This document shows, in pieces, positions 55,370 to 64,000 of a stretch of DNA of 64,000 nucleotides (its first letter is position 1; the number at the start of each line of letters is the position of its first letter). The notes below the pieces were generated by a model. That model was not told where the DNA came from. It ran no database searches and was given only the letters and a program-made list of their open reading frames with translations. The stretch covers positions 406,846 to 470,845 of the forward strand of contig NZ_JAGYXY010000003.1 of the NCBI RefSeq assembly GCF_018362775.1. Direction: 5' to 3'. The position numbers and the translations under genes were made by a program. This stretch comes from Alistipes montrealensis (GTDB lineage: Bacteria; Bacteroidota; Bacteroidia; Bacteroidales; Rikenellaceae).

Positions 55370-56650
55370 TCAGCGCGTCAGAATCCGGTAGCTCCAGGGC
55401 GCCATATCCTCCTCGACGCGGCCGCGCAGTTCGCAGGGCTCGCCCGTCATGGCGTCGGTGTACATTCCGGCGTAAATACCCGTGTAGTAGTCGGCGTGGA
55501 TAGCGTAGGGCGAAAGGTTCATCACGGCGACGACGCGGTTGCCGTCCGTTTCGCGGACCATCGTCATCAGGCAGTCTTCGGCGTTGTTGCGGATTTCGAT
55601 CATCGCACTCCCCCGCTCCCCCGTCGCAAGTGCCGGATTGTCGTGCCGCAGCGCCGTGAGGCGGCGGTAAAATTCCGTGAACGAGTTGGCCTCGTAAGCC
55701 GGAATCGGGTCGCGGTCGAAGAAGGCGAACGAATGGTCGTAGCCGATCTCCTGTCCGGTGTAGATCAGCGGCAGGCCGCGCGGAACGACGAAGGTGAAGA
55801 CGGCCATGATCTCCCGCGCGTCGCCCAGCCGGGTGAACTCGGAACCGCTCCACGAATTTTCGTCGTGGTTCGAGGTGAAAGCAAGGCGCATCGCCGAGTC
55901 GGGATAGGCGCTGCGGTCATTATAAATATAGTCGCGCAGGGCCGTGACACGGGTCTGCTGCCGGGCTACATCGTTCATCAGGTGGTGCATCTGCCAGGCA
56001 TAGCAGGCATCGAAAGCACCCTCTTCGAAGAGATTCGGCTCCTCGGCTTCGGCCAGCATAAACAGATCGGGCTTCACCTGCCTGAGGCGCCGCGAGGTCT
56101 CGTTCCAGAAGCCGATGGGGACCAGCATCGCCATGTCGCAGCGGAACCCGTCGACGGCATGCTGCGTGATCCAGAACTCCATGGCGTCGGCCTGGGCCCG
56201 CCACACGTCACGGTTGCCGTAATTGAGTTTCGCGGTGTCGGACCAGTCCCACGGCACGGCAGGCTGTCCCGAAGGGTCGCGCTCGTACCACGAAGCGGGT
56301 TCTTCGGCAATCCACCGCGCATCGCGGGCCGTATGGTTGGCAACCCAGTCGAGCAGGACTTTCAGGCCGAGGCGGTGGGCTTCGGCGACGAAGGCGTCGA
56401 AATCGGCCATCGTGCCCAGTTCGGGGTTCACGGCGCAGTAGTCGCGGATCGAATAGTAGGAGCCGAGCGATCCTTTGCGTTCGCGTTCGCCGATCGGGTA
56501 AACAGGCATCAGCCACACAGCGTCAATGCCAAGGTCTTTGAGGAAAGGGAGCCGCGCAGCGGCGGCGGCCAGCGTGCCTTCGGGCGTCAGTTGGCGCACG
56601 TTCATTTCATACAGGACGGCCTGGTAGCTCCAGTCGGGGTGCAGGTTCAT
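55370..56650 (-). CDS. Cytoplasmic GH13 alpha-amylase-family enzyme
   Basis: The 426-residue protein has no signal peptide and a full GH13 catalytic core: VLLDWVANH, VDGFRCDMAM (nucleophile Asp), MLAEAEEPNLF (acid/base Glu) and TSNHDENSW (third Asp). It should act on maltodextrins or related alpha-glucosides inside the cell. The start overlaps the GH65 stop by 4 bases (ATGA), so it is coupled to the maltose phosphorylase. Exact specificity cannot be read from sequence. Confidence 0.9.
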   Translation of the reverse strand: MNLHPDWSYQAVLYEMNVRQLTPEGTLAAAAARLPFLKDLGIDAVWLMPVYPIGERERKGSLGSYYSIRDYCAVNPELGTMADFDAFVAEAHRLGLKVLLDWVANHTARDARWIAEEPASWYERDPSGQPAVPWDWSDTAKLNYGNRDVWRAQADAMEFWITQHAVDGFRCDMAMLVPIGFWNETSRRLRQVKPDLFMLAEAEEPNLFEEGAFDACYAWQMHHLMNDVARQQTRVTALRDYIYNDRSAYPDSAMRLAFTSNHDENSWSGSEFTRLGDAREIMAVFTFVVPRGLPLIYTGQEIGYDHSFAFFDRDPIPAYEANSFTEFYRRLTALRHDNPALATGERGSAMIEIRNNAEDCLMTMVRETDGNRVVAVMNLSPYAIHADYYTGIYAGMYTDAMTGEPCELRGRVEEDMAPWSYRILTR

Positions 56651-58929
56651 CGGGCAGATTCTATTTTATGGGTTATCCGGGTCCCGACACGGCAGGGAGT
56701 GCCGCAGAGGACGATGTCGACGGGTGCGCCTTCGTTCGAGACCCCGACGGCATCGCGGGTGACCTCGACCGTGAGCACGCGGCCCCGGAAATTGATTTTG
56801 AACGCAAGGGATTCCCACGCGGCGGGCAGCTGCGGCTCGAGCGACAGCACGCCGTCCTTCACACGCGTACCCCCGAAACCCTCGACTACCGACAGCCACG
56901 ATCCGGCCATCGAAGTGACGTGGCAGCCCTCCTCGACCTCGCGGTTGTAGTCGTCGAGGTCCAGGCGCGCCGTACGCAGGTAGAGTTCGTAGGCTTTGTC
57001 CAAATCGCCGATCCGCGCGGCGAGGATGGCGTGGACGCAGGGCGAAAGCGACGACTCGTGGACCGTGCGCGCTTCGTAGAAACGGAAGTTGCGGCGAAGG
57101 GTTTCGAGATCGAAATCCTCGCCGAAGAAGTAGAGGCCCTGCAACACGTCGGCCTGCTTGATCAGGCACGAGCGGAGGATGCGGTCCCACGACCATTTCT
57201 GGTTGATGGGGCGTTCGGCCGGATCGAGGTCCTTTGCCAGGACCTGCTCCTTGTCGAGGTAGCCGTCCTGCTGGAGGTAGATGCCCAGTTCGCGATCCTC
57301 GCCGAGGTACATGTTGTCGGCGATTTCACGCCACCGGGCCGTCTCGGCGGCCTCGTCGAAGGAGCGGTTCGCGCAGATGCGGGCGTAGTCGGCGGGACGG
57401 TTTTCACGCACCCACCGGGCCGCCTCCGCGGCGTAGCGCATCGACCAGCAGGCGATGTAGGAGGTATACCAGTTGTTATTGACGTTGTTTTCGTACTCGT
57501 TAGGGCCCGTAACACCCAGCATGACGTACTTCCGGCGGGCTTCGGACCACGTGATGCGCTGGGCCCAGAAACGCGCGACGGACAAGAGCACCTCCAGTCC
57601 GCAGTCGGCGAGGTACTGCCGGTCGCCGGTATAACGGATATAATTGTGGACGGCATAGGCGATCGCGCCGTTGCGATGGATCTCCTCGAAGGTGATCTCC
57701 CACTCGTTATGGCACTCCTCACCGTTGATGGTAACCATCGGATAGAGCGCCGCGCCGTCGCGAAACCCAAGTTTCGCGGCGTTTTCGATGGCTTTATCGA
57801 GTTGATTAAAACGGTAGACGAGCAGTTCGCGGGCGACGGCCTGTCCGGCAGTGGCCATGTAGAACGGCAGGCAGTAGGCTTCGGTGTCCCAGTAGGTGAC
57901 GCCGCCGTACTTTTCGCCCGTAAAACCTTTGGGGCCGATATTGAGGCGGGTATCGACACCCGTGTAGGTTTGCAGGAGCATGAAGATGCAGAAGCGGATG
58001 CCCTGCTGGGCCGCGGGATCGCCCCCGATGACGATATCGCAGCCGTGCCAGCGGGCTGCCCAGGCGGCCTCCTGCTCGCGAAGCAGCGCATCGAAACCCG
58101 TCCGGAGGCCGTCGGCGGCGACGCCGCGCGCAGCGGGCATAAGCTCCGCCGGGGCATGGTTGAGCGACGAGCAGATGCCTACGTATTTATACAGGACGGC
58201 GGCACAGCCCTTTTCGCGCCGGACCACAGCGGTCGAACGAACCTTTTCGGGGCGGGTCTCGCAGCACCAGTCGGCCCCGTCGAGCTCGACGGCCTGCGCC
58301 CAGGCCGCCTCGAAACCGCTCTTCCGGGTGCGGCTCTGCACAGCGTCGGCGTCGGTCGAGACCTCCTCCCAGAACTTTTCGTCGTAATTGGCGTCGGTAT
58401 TGCGCACGTCAGCGTCGATATGGGGCGAGAACGTGATCGAGACGGCCCGGTCGAGGGGCGTGACAGTATATTTCACGACGCCCAGTTCACGGCGCGCCAG
58501 CGAGAAGAAACGGACAGCCTCGACGGCCACCTCCGCGCCGTTTTTCAGTACGACCCGCATGCGGCGCGTCAGCACCGAGCGGCGCATATCCATTTCGCGG
58601 TAAAAGGCCTTTACCTCAGCGGCGGCAAGGTCGAGCGGTTCGCCGTCGACGGCGACATCGACCCCGATCCAGAAAGCCGCGTTCAGGACCTTGGCGAAAT
58701 ACTCCGGATAGCCGTTCTTCCACCACCCTACGCGGGTTTTGTCGGGATAGTAGACCCCGCCGATGTAGTTGCCCTGCAACGAGGGGCCCGAATAGCGCTC
58801 CTCGAAATTGGCCCGGCCGCCCATCACACCGTTGCCCAGCGCGAAAAGCGATTCGGAGGACTTTACCCGCGAAGGGTCGAAACGATCCTCGACCAGGCGC
58901 CAGGGATCGGTTTTTATAAACTCGTTCAT
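56647..58929 (-). CDS. GH65 phosphorylase, maltose phosphorylase type
   Basis: Expected to split maltose with phosphate into glucose and beta-glucose-1-phosphate. The 760-residue protein has an N-terminal beta-sandwich and an alpha/alpha barrel. Catalytic-region motifs are TINGEECHNEWEITFEEIHRNGAI (about 402-420) and VTGPNEYENNVNNNWYT, where the Glu near residue 477 is the general acid of GH65 phosphorylases. The His/Ser/Thr anion-binding part near the C-terminus (YEARTVHESSLSPCVHAI) indicates phosphorylase rather than hydrolase. The pgmB partner next door supports this. Start: ATG 58929. Confidence 0.9.
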   Translation of the reverse strand: MNEFIKTDPWRLVEDRFDPSRVKSSESLFALGNGVMGGRANFEERYSGPSLQGNYIGGVYYPDKTRVGWWKNGYPEYFAKVLNAAFWIGVDVAVDGEPLDLAAAEVKAFYREMDMRRSVLTRRMRVVLKNGAEVAVEAVRFFSLARRELGVVKYTVTPLDRAVSITFSPHIDADVRNTDANYDEKFWEEVSTDADAVQSRTRKSGFEAAWAQAVELDGADWCCETRPEKVRSTAVVRREKGCAAVLYKYVGICSSLNHAPAELMPAARGVAADGLRTGFDALLREQEAAWAARWHGCDIVIGGDPAAQQGIRFCIFMLLQTYTGVDTRLNIGPKGFTGEKYGGVTYWDTEAYCLPFYMATAGQAVARELLVYRFNQLDKAIENAAKLGFRDGAALYPMVTINGEECHNEWEITFEEIHRNGAIAYAVHNYIRYTGDRQYLADCGLEVLLSVARFWAQRITWSEARRKYVMLGVTGPNEYENNVNNNWYTSYIACWSMRYAAEAARWVRENRPADYARICANRSFDEAAETARWREIADNMYLGEDRELGIYLQQDGYLDKEQVLAKDLDPAERPINQKWSWDRILRSCLIKQADVLQGLYFFGEDFDLETLRRNFRFYEARTVHESSLSPCVHAILAARIGDLDKAYELYLRTARLDLDDYNREVEEGCHVTSMAGSWLSVVEGFGGTRVKDGVLSLEPQLPAAWESLAFKINFRGRVLTVEVTRDAVGVSNEGAPVDIVLCGTPCRVGTRITHKIESAR

Positions 58930-58993
58930 AGCAGATTCATTTTCAGTTCCATCCCGTCGTCCGCCCGGCAAAGCAGGACCCGGGCAGGCGAAA

Positions 58994-59650
58994 TCAGCCA
59001 ATCGCCGCAATCAGTTTTTCAAACGTAAAACCCTCGAAGGTCATCAGTTGCATCGTGGCCCGGGCCAGCAGCAGACTGCCCCCGACACCCACCGAACGCA
59101 TGCCGGCGCGCGCTGCGGCCTCGACACCCGCGGCGGCGTCCTCGAAGACCACACACACGGACGGATCGGCCCCCACGGCGGCGGCTCCCTTCAAAAAGAC
59201 CTCCGGGTCGGGTTTGGCCCGTGCGACCTGCGTGCCGTCGACCACGGCGTCGAACAGCGCCCGGATGCCGCACCGGTCGAGGATCGTCCCCGCGTTCTTC
59301 GACGCCGAACCCAGCACCACCCGCGCGCCGTGGCTGCGAACGTCCCGCAAAAACGCCGCCACGCCCGGGAGCACCTCCGAAGGGGTCATCTGCGAAACAT
59401 AATCCAGGTAACGGGCGTTCTTTTCGGCGGCGAGGCGCTCCTTTTCGGCCCCGGAAAAACGGTTCTCAAGCCCCCCGGCGCGCAGCACGATCTCCAGCGA
59501 GTCCATGCGGCTCACGCCCTTGGTGGCTTCGCCCTGCGCAGGAGTGAACTCAAAACCCAGTTCACGGGCCAGTGCGGCCCACGCCAGATAGTGGTAGCGG
59601 GCCGTATCGACGATAACTCCGTCCAAATCGAATATGCAGCAGTCGGTCAT
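58994..59650 (-). CDS. pgmB: Beta-phosphoglucomutase
   Basis: Converts beta-glucose-1-phosphate to glucose-6-phosphate, using the product of the GH65 enzyme. The 218-residue HAD protein starts MTDCCIFDLDGVIVDTARYHYLAWAALARELG with nucleophile Asp and acid/base Asp in DLDG, then KGVSRMDSLEIVL (beta-PGM cap), LGSASKN, KPDPEVFLKGA and VFEDAAAGVEAA. First gene of the three-gene maltose operon; 64 bases before the GH65 gene. Confidence 0.93.
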   Translation of the reverse strand: MTDCCIFDLDGVIVDTARYHYLAWAALARELGFEFTPAQGEATKGVSRMDSLEIVLRAGGLENRFSGAEKERLAAEKNARYLDYVSQMTPSEVLPGVAAFLRDVRSHGARVVLGSASKNAGTILDRCGIRALFDAVVDGTQVARAKPDPEVFLKGAAAVGADPSVCVVFEDAAAGVEAAARAGMRSVGVGGSLLLARATMQLMTFEGFTFEKLIAAIG

Positions 59651-59668
59651 TCTCAAATTTTCGAATAT

Positions 59669-59676
59669 CAAAGATA
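59669..59676 (-). promoter_or_regulatory. Candidate -7 element of the maltose operon
   Basis: On the minus strand TATCTTTG is an exact -7 match 18 bases upstream of the pgmB ATG. No TTTG at -33 distance was found. Confidence 0.35.
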
Positions 59677-59773
59677 CAATTTTTTTGCAACATCCTACGT
59701 ATTATGCAACAGATTACATACACACTTGTAAAATATCAATGCCGGATAGCAGGTGTTTTTCAGAATTAATTTA

Positions 59774-59781
59774 TATCTTTG
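59774..59781 (+). promoter_or_regulatory. -7 element of the polysaccharide export operon
   Basis: TATCTTTG is exact and lies 33 bases before the wza-like ATG. The -33 region is weak (GGTG at about 19 bases). It fits start of a capsule or exopolysaccharide operon. Confidence 0.45.
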
Positions 59782-59814
59782 CGCACGTATTATAATCAAC
59801 GTCTTATTTTAAAC

Positions 59815-60612
59815 ATGAAGCAACTCTGCCTCCTTATCGGGACAGCGATCCTCGGTATACTGCTCGTTTCGTGCTCTGCACAGAAACGCGTGTGGTATTT
59901 ACAGGACGCACAACCCTTCACACCTGAACAAATCGCCGAAAACGGCCAGATCCGCATCAAACCCCTCGACCGGCTGACGATTGTCGTCAACAGCAAGGAC
60001 CCCGAGCTGGCAGTGCCGTTCAATTCGTCGACCTCCTACAACTCGCTCACGGGAACCGCCATCAGCAGCGCAGCGTCATCCCAGGCGCTCCAGATGCGCA
60101 CCGTAGACGAAAAGGGCATGCTCGATATGCCCGTAATCGGCAAGATCGAATGCAAAGGCAAGACCCGCAGCGAACTGGCGCAGACCATCGCCGACAAGAT
60201 CGTCGAAGGCGGATATATCAACGACCCCACGGTCAACGTACAGTTCGCCGACATGAAGATTTCGGTCATCGGCGAAGTGGCGCGCCCGGGCTTCTACGAC
60301 ATTACGCGCGACAAGGTCTCGATCTTCGACGCCCTGGCGATGGCCGGCGACATGACCGTATACGGCGTACGTTCGGAAGTGGCCGTGACGCGCGAAGTGG
60401 ACGGCGTACGCACGATCGAATACCTCGACCTCACGTCGACCGACATCTTCGACTCCCCGGTTTTCTACCTCCAGCAGAACGATGTGGTTTACGTCAAACC
60501 CAACAAGTACAAGGCACAGGCAGGCGAAATCAGCCAGAACCGCAGTTTTTACCTCTCGCTGGTGGGAACCGCGATTTCGGTGGCGACGCTCATCGTAACC
60601 CTCACCAAATAG
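59815..60612 (+). CDS. Wza-like polysaccharide export lipoprotein
   Basis: Outer-membrane channel component for capsule or exopolysaccharide export. The 265-residue protein has a lipoprotein signal (LILLVSC pattern: GTAILGILLVSC), then the Poly_export domain (IRIKPLDRLTIVVNSKDPELAVPFN) and a SLBB-type domain (ISVIGEVARPGFYDITRDKVSIFDALAMAGDMTVYG), with a C-terminal hydrophobic helix (YLSLVGTAISVATLIVTL). Start is ATG 59815; the 59779 start overlaps the -7 motif. Ten bases before the kinase gene. Confidence 0.92.
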   Translation: MKQLCLLIGTAILGILLVSCSAQKRVWYLQDAQPFTPEQIAENGQIRIKPLDRLTIVVNSKDPELAVPFNSSTSYNSLTGTAISSAASSQALQMRTVDEKGMLDMPVIGKIECKGKTRSELAQTIADKIVEGGYINDPTVNVQFADMKISVIGEVARPGFYDITRDKVSIFDALAMAGDMTVYGVRSEVAVTREVDGVRTIEYLDLTSTDIFDSPVFYLQQNDVVYVKPNKYKAQAGEISQNRSFYLSLVGTAISVATLIVTLTK

Positions 60613-60621
60613 CCAGTCTCC

Positions 60622-63075
60622 ATGACAGAACAACATATTACCCAGACACAGGCCAATAACGAAGAACAGGCCGGGACCATCACGCTGCACGACATCATCC
60701 GCATGGTAGTCGCCAACTGGTACTGGTTCGTGCTTTCGGCCGTATTCTGCCTCTGCGCGGCCTACTACTACCTGGCCAGCACCCCGAAAATCTACAACCG
60801 CACGGCGACCATCATGGTCAAGGACAGCCGCAAGGGCGGCGATGTCGACCTGACGGCGTTCAGCGACCTGGCCGGTTTCCAGAACCGCCGCAACGTCGAC
60901 AACGAGGTCTTCATCCTCCAGTCGCGCCGCCTGATGACCGACGTGGTCAAGCGCCTGAACCTGACGATCAACTATTCGATAAGCGAGCGCCTTCGCCGGC
61001 GCGACCTCTACGGACAGGCGCCGATCGACGTGAAGTTCATCAACGACAACGACAAGCAGTCGCTGTCGATGGAGATCACGCCGCTCGAAGGCGACAAAAT
61101 CCGGCTGACCGAGTTCAACGACAAATTCGTCACCAAACACGAGAGCCGCAGCGTCATCACCGCGGCTTACGGAGACACGATCCCGACCCCCGTGGGACAG
61201 GTAGTCGTGAATAAGACCCTCTACATGGCCCCCGACTACCTCGACGTTCCGATCCGCGTGAGCAAGAGGTCGCTGAGCCAGACGACCAACGCCTACCGCT
61301 CCGCCGTAAAAAGCGACGTGGCCAACAAACAGGCGTCGGTGGTGACCGTTACGATGAACAACACGGTTCCCCGGCGCGCAGAGGACGTGATCAACACCCT
61401 GATCTCGGCCTATAACGACGATGCCATCGAGGACAAGCGCCGCGTATCGGTCGCAACGGCTAAGTTCATCAAGGCCCGCCTGGACGTTATCGGGCGCGAA
61501 CTGGGCGACGTGGACCGCAATATCGAGGATATCAAGAAGGACAACCGGATGGTGGACATCTCCTCGGAGGCCGCGCGCAGCGTGTCGGAGAGTTCGCGGT
61601 ACAAGACCGAAGGGTTGTCGCTCGAAAACCAGATCAGCGTGGCGGAATATATCCGCGCCTACCTGAACGATCCGAAAAACGCCGGGGAGCTGATTCCGGC
61701 AGTAGCGGCGGCGGGAACCAATACGGCCATCGCAAAGCAGATCGACGACTACAACTCGGCCATCCTGCGCCGCGAAAAGCTGCTGGAGAACAGTTCGGAC
61801 CGCAGCCCCGTCATCCAGGACCTCGACAACCTGCTGGCTGCCGTGCGGCGTTCGATCCTCTCGTCGCTCGACTCGAACATCTCGACGCTCGAAATCCAGC
61901 GCGACGCCATGCGCAAGGAGGAGACGCAGGCCAACAACCGGATCTCGACCATGCCTTCACAGGAGAAGGTCATCCTGGGCATCACGCGCCAGCAGAAGAT
62001 CAAGGAAGAACTGTTCCTCTACCTGCTGAACAAACAGGAGGAGAACCAGCTCAACTACGCCGTAGCCGAAAGCAACTCGCGTTCGATCGACGAAGCCTAC
62101 GGCAGCAACATCCCCGTTTCGCCCCGTCCGATGATGATCCTGGCCATCGCCCTGATCGTGGGTCTGGCCATTCCGTTCGGCCTGCTCTACCTGATCGGCA
62201 TGCTCGACACGACCATCCGCGGACGCAAGGATATCGAGGACAACATCAATGCACCGTTCCTGGGCGACATTCCCTTCTATGAAGGCGACAGCAAGAGCGG
62301 AATCGTCGTGCGCGAAACAGGCCGCGACGCCCTGTCGGAGGCATTCCGAATCCTGCGTTCGAACATGACGTTCATGGGCGTTTCGGCAGGAACCGACATT
62401 CGCACCATCCTCTTCACCTCGTCGGACCCTCACGCCGGTAAGACCTTCGTGGCGACCAACCTGGCGATGACGCTCGCCATGGCCGGGAAGCGCGTGCTGC
62501 TGGTCGACCTCGACCTGCGCCGTCACGCCCTGTCGACCCAGTTGGGACACGGCAAGAGCAAGACCGGCATCACGGGCTACCTCGCAGGCACGATCACCGA
62601 TCCGAACAGCATGATCGAAAATACCGGGTTCCACAAGAACCTCGACGTGATATACGCCGGCATTCAGCCGCCCAACCCGACGGAGATGCTGCTTTCGGAG
62701 AAACTCGACAAGCTCATCGCCCAAATGCGCGAGCAGTACGACTTCGTCTTCATAGACAGCACGCCCGCCATGTCGGTGGCCGATGCCATCATCACGGACC
62801 GGCTCGCAGACCTCTGTATATATATCGTGCGCGAGGGCGTACTCGACCGGCGCCAGTTGCCCGACATCGAGCGCCTCTACCGCGAGAAGAAGCTCCACAA
62901 CATGTGCATCGTACTGAACAGCACCCGTGCGCGCCGCCACGGCTACGGATATGGTTACGGGTATGGATACGGTTACGGCTATGGCTACGGCTATGGAGAC
63001 GATTATCAAGAAGTAAGCTACCGCAAGCGCATCAAGCACTTCTTCCGGTCGCTGGGACGTAAAATAAAGAAATAA
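60622..63075 (+). CDS. Wzc-like polysaccharide co-polymerase and bacterial tyrosine kinase
   Basis: Inner-membrane chain-length regulator with a cytoplasmic tyrosine autokinase. The 817-residue protein has two membrane segments (WYWFVLSAVFCLCAAYYYL near 36; MMILAIALIVGLAIPFGLLYLIG near 505), long coiled-coil periplasmic part, then the BY-kinase: Walker A FTSSDPHAGKT (Lys about 605), A' VLLVDLDLRR and Walker B YDFVFIDSTPAM. The C-terminal tyrosine cluster is an unusual Gly-Tyr repeat at about 774-792 before DDYQEVSYRK. Partner of the Wza-like protein. Confidence 0.93.
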   Translation: MTEQHITQTQANNEEQAGTITLHDIIRMVVANWYWFVLSAVFCLCAAYYYLASTPKIYNRTATIMVKDSRKGGDVDLTAFSDLAGFQNRRNVDNEVFILQSRRLMTDVVKRLNLTINYSISERLRRRDLYGQAPIDVKFINDNDKQSLSMEITPLEGDKIRLTEFNDKFVTKHESRSVITAAYGDTIPTPVGQVVVNKTLYMAPDYLDVPIRVSKRSLSQTTNAYRSAVKSDVANKQASVVTVTMNNTVPRRAEDVINTLISAYNDDAIEDKRRVSVATAKFIKARLDVIGRELGDVDRNIEDIKKDNRMVDISSEAARSVSESSRYKTEGLSLENQISVAEYIRAYLNDPKNAGELIPAVAAAGTNTAIAKQIDDYNSAILRREKLLENSSDRSPVIQDLDNLLAAVRRSILSSLDSNISTLEIQRDAMRKEETQANNRISTMPSQEKVILGITRQQKIKEELFLYLLNKQEENQLNYAVAESNSRSIDEAYGSNIPVSPRPMMILAIALIVGLAIPFGLLYLIGMLDTTIRGRKDIEDNINAPFLGDIPFYEGDSKSGIVVRETGRDALSEAFRILRSNMTFMGVSAGTDIRTILFTSSDPHAGKTFVATNLAMTLAMAGKRVLLVDLDLRRHALSTQLGHGKSKTGITGYLAGTITDPNSMIENTGFHKNLDVIYAGIQPPNPTEMLLSEKLDKLIAQMREQYDFVFIDSTPAMSVADAIITDRLADLCIYIVREGVLDRRQLPDIERLYREKKLHNMCIVLNSTRARRHGYGYGYGYGYGYGYGYGYGDDYQEVSYRKRIKHFFRSLGRKIKK

Positions 63076-63082
63076 GACAGTT

Positions 63083-63472
63083 ATGGCGATTCACGATGCT
63101 ATAATAGCCCTCGATTTCGACGGCACGGTGGTAACGCATGCCTATCCCGAAATCGGGGAGGACGCAGGGGCCGTGCCCGTACTGAAGGAACTGACAGACA
63201 ACGGCTGCAAGTTGATTCTCTACTCGATGCGCCACGGAAAACTACTGGACCAGGCGGTGGAATGGTTCCGCTTGCGGGGCATTCCGCTCTACGCAGTGAA
63301 CGAAAATCCGTCGCAGAAGCGCTGGACCTCCTCGCAGAAGATTCATGCCGACCTCTACATCGACGACTGCAACCTGGGGTGTCCCCTGCGGTTCGTCGAC
63401 GGAGAAAAACGCCCGGTAGCCAACTGGGAACTGATCCGCGAGCAACTCGTCAAAGAGGGATTCCTGGACTGA
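63083..63472 (+). CDS. Small HAD-superfamily protein
   Basis: The 129-residue protein has the HAD motifs ALDFDGTVV (motif I, with nucleophile Asp and second Asp), LILYSMR (motif II, Ser), and a C-terminal IHADLYIDDCNLG (motif IV, Asp pair). It is a minimal HAD fold without a cap, like small Bacteroides phosphatases of unknown substrate. It starts seven bases after the kinase, so it belongs to the polysaccharide operon; a hypothetical role is phosphate removal from a sugar or from the kinase, but nothing shows which. Confidence 0.75.
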   Translation: MAIHDAIIALDFDGTVVTHAYPEIGEDAGAVPVLKELTDNGCKLILYSMRHGKLLDQAVEWFRLRGIPLYAVNENPSQKRWTSSQKIHADLYIDDCNLGCPLRFVDGEKRPVANWELIREQLVKEGFLD

Positions 63473-63512
63473 TGCTTCCAAAACGGGGCGGCCCAACGGC
63501 TCCCCGCCGGAT

Positions 63513-63552
63513 AAAAAAAGGAGCGAGACCGATATGGCCTCGCTTCTTTTTT
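63513..63552. terminator. Bidirectional terminator
   Basis: AAAAAAGGAGCGAG pairs with CTCGCTTCTTTTTT (one bulge) around a GATAT-type loop. It ends the plus-strand polysaccharide operon and the minus-strand gene that finishes at 63570. Confidence 0.85.
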
Positions 63553-63569
63553 AATTCGCAGAACGGAAT

Positions 63570-64000
63570 TTACGCCCACAAATTCCTGGGATACTTCCCT
63601 TCCGCAATCATCTTCTCGATGGCGGCCATCAGTGCGGGTTTGTCCTCCTTGTAGGTCACGCCGTGCCACTGGGCAGCCGAACGAAGCACACGAAGCGTCG
63701 CCGTACCGTCACCGATCAGTTTGTTGACCATCGTCGGGATGTAGAACTCCGATTTGATGTTATCCTTGTTGGCCTCGAACCAAACCTTGAAGTACTCCTT
63801 CGAGTAGGCGAAGAAATCGGGCGTAAAGCCGAAGAGGTTCATCGAAACGGGGGTATCCTCGGCGAGAGGCTCGTCGGCGCCGTCGTCGTGGAAAACGATC
63901 TTGCCGTCGGGCATACGCTCGATCTGCGTGCGCTCGACCATCGAGGTAAGATCGCCCTTTGCATCGACGCCGCAGACACCGCGCGAAACGGTTCCGTTCT
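63570..64000 (-). CDS. Sugar-phosphate nucleotidyltransferase-like protein, 5'-truncated by window end
   Basis: The frame is open from the window edge through about 143 codons to the stop at 63570; the start lies outside. The visible C-terminal part, NGTVSRGVCGVDAKGDLTSMVERTQIERMPDGKIVF then DTPVSMNLFGFTPDFFAYSKEYFKVWF, looks like a sugar nucleotidyltransferase (GT-A-like) with a lid and TLRVLRSAAQWHGVTYKEDKP. This fits a nucleotide-sugar supply gene next to a polysaccharide locus, though it is on the opposite strand. Specific sugar unknown. Confidence 0.75.
   Translation of the reverse strand, partial: NGTVSRGVCGVDAKGDLTSMVERTQIERMPDGKIVFHDDGADEPLAEDTPVSMNLFGFTPDFFAYSKEYFKVWFEANKDNIKSEFYIPTMVNKLIGDGTATLRVLRSAAQWHGVTYKEDKPALMAAIEKMIAEGKYPRNLWA

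Noticed and set aside
62941..63000. Phase-variable repeat in the Wzc-like kinase gene
   Set aside because: The unit is 6 bp, so length change keeps the frame, and codons vary between units, which disfavours slippage.

Overview
The window looks like a chromosomal stretch from a gut-type Bacteroidota, most likely Alistipes or a close Rikenellaceae relative. This is inferred from a moderately high G+C content, many promoters with the Bacteroidota -7 motif TAnnTTTG, few Shine-Dalgarno sequences, and typical families (BACON-clostripain lipoprotein, DUF4861, DUF4919, DUF4377, TonB-type barrel, Wza/Wzc pair). I found no rRNA, tRNA, CRISPR array, transposase or phage gene.

Layout: 1-6.9 kb holds glutaminase, a small barrel protein, the etfB-etfA-acyl-CoA dehydrogenase operon and purA. 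7-13.4 kb has an LRR/EF-hand lipoprotein and an acidic protein, divergent from ligA-dapA, then DUF4919 and a clostripain-like lipoprotein. 13.4-19.1 kb has an ABC-F ATPase behind a structured leader with two tiny ORFs, a pseudouridine synthase with a long disordered N-terminus, a MATE exporter and an AAA ATPase. 19.1-30.7 kb is a complete galacturonate pathway (uxaC, kdgK, kdgA, exuT, uxaB, uxaA, pectinesterase) with a divergent DUF4861 lipoprotein and a second KDG kinase; an ExuR/UxuR-like palindrome lies in the divergent promoter.

31-41 kb holds gyrA with a TPR protein, then ftsK-lolA-GT8-retropepsin-like. 41-47.8 kb is a plsC-parE-parC-aroK-murI operon. 48-55 kb has a MerR/GyrI-like regulator with an apparent self-operator, a DUF4377 lipoprotein, a TonB-type barrel, a methionine-rich DUF4396 membrane protein whose start codon sits in a 16-bp perfect hairpin, a DMT exporter, LemA and a TPM protein. 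55-59.7 kb is a cytoplasmic maltose module (pgmB, GH65 phosphorylase, GH13). 59.8-64 kb starts a surface polysaccharide locus (Wza-like, Wzc-like tyrosine kinase, small HAD protein) and ends inside a nucleotidyltransferase.

Most genes are housekeeping or ordinary catabolism. The most unusual signals are non-coding: the ABC-F leader (about 14988-15152), the DUF4396 start hairpin (51962-52006), the MerR spacer palindrome (47975-47997), the heptanucleotide tract inside the lolA signal-peptide codons (37867-37894), and a pair of related intergenic repeats (15170-15316 and 25545-25655). All were found by eye; no database search or folding program was run.
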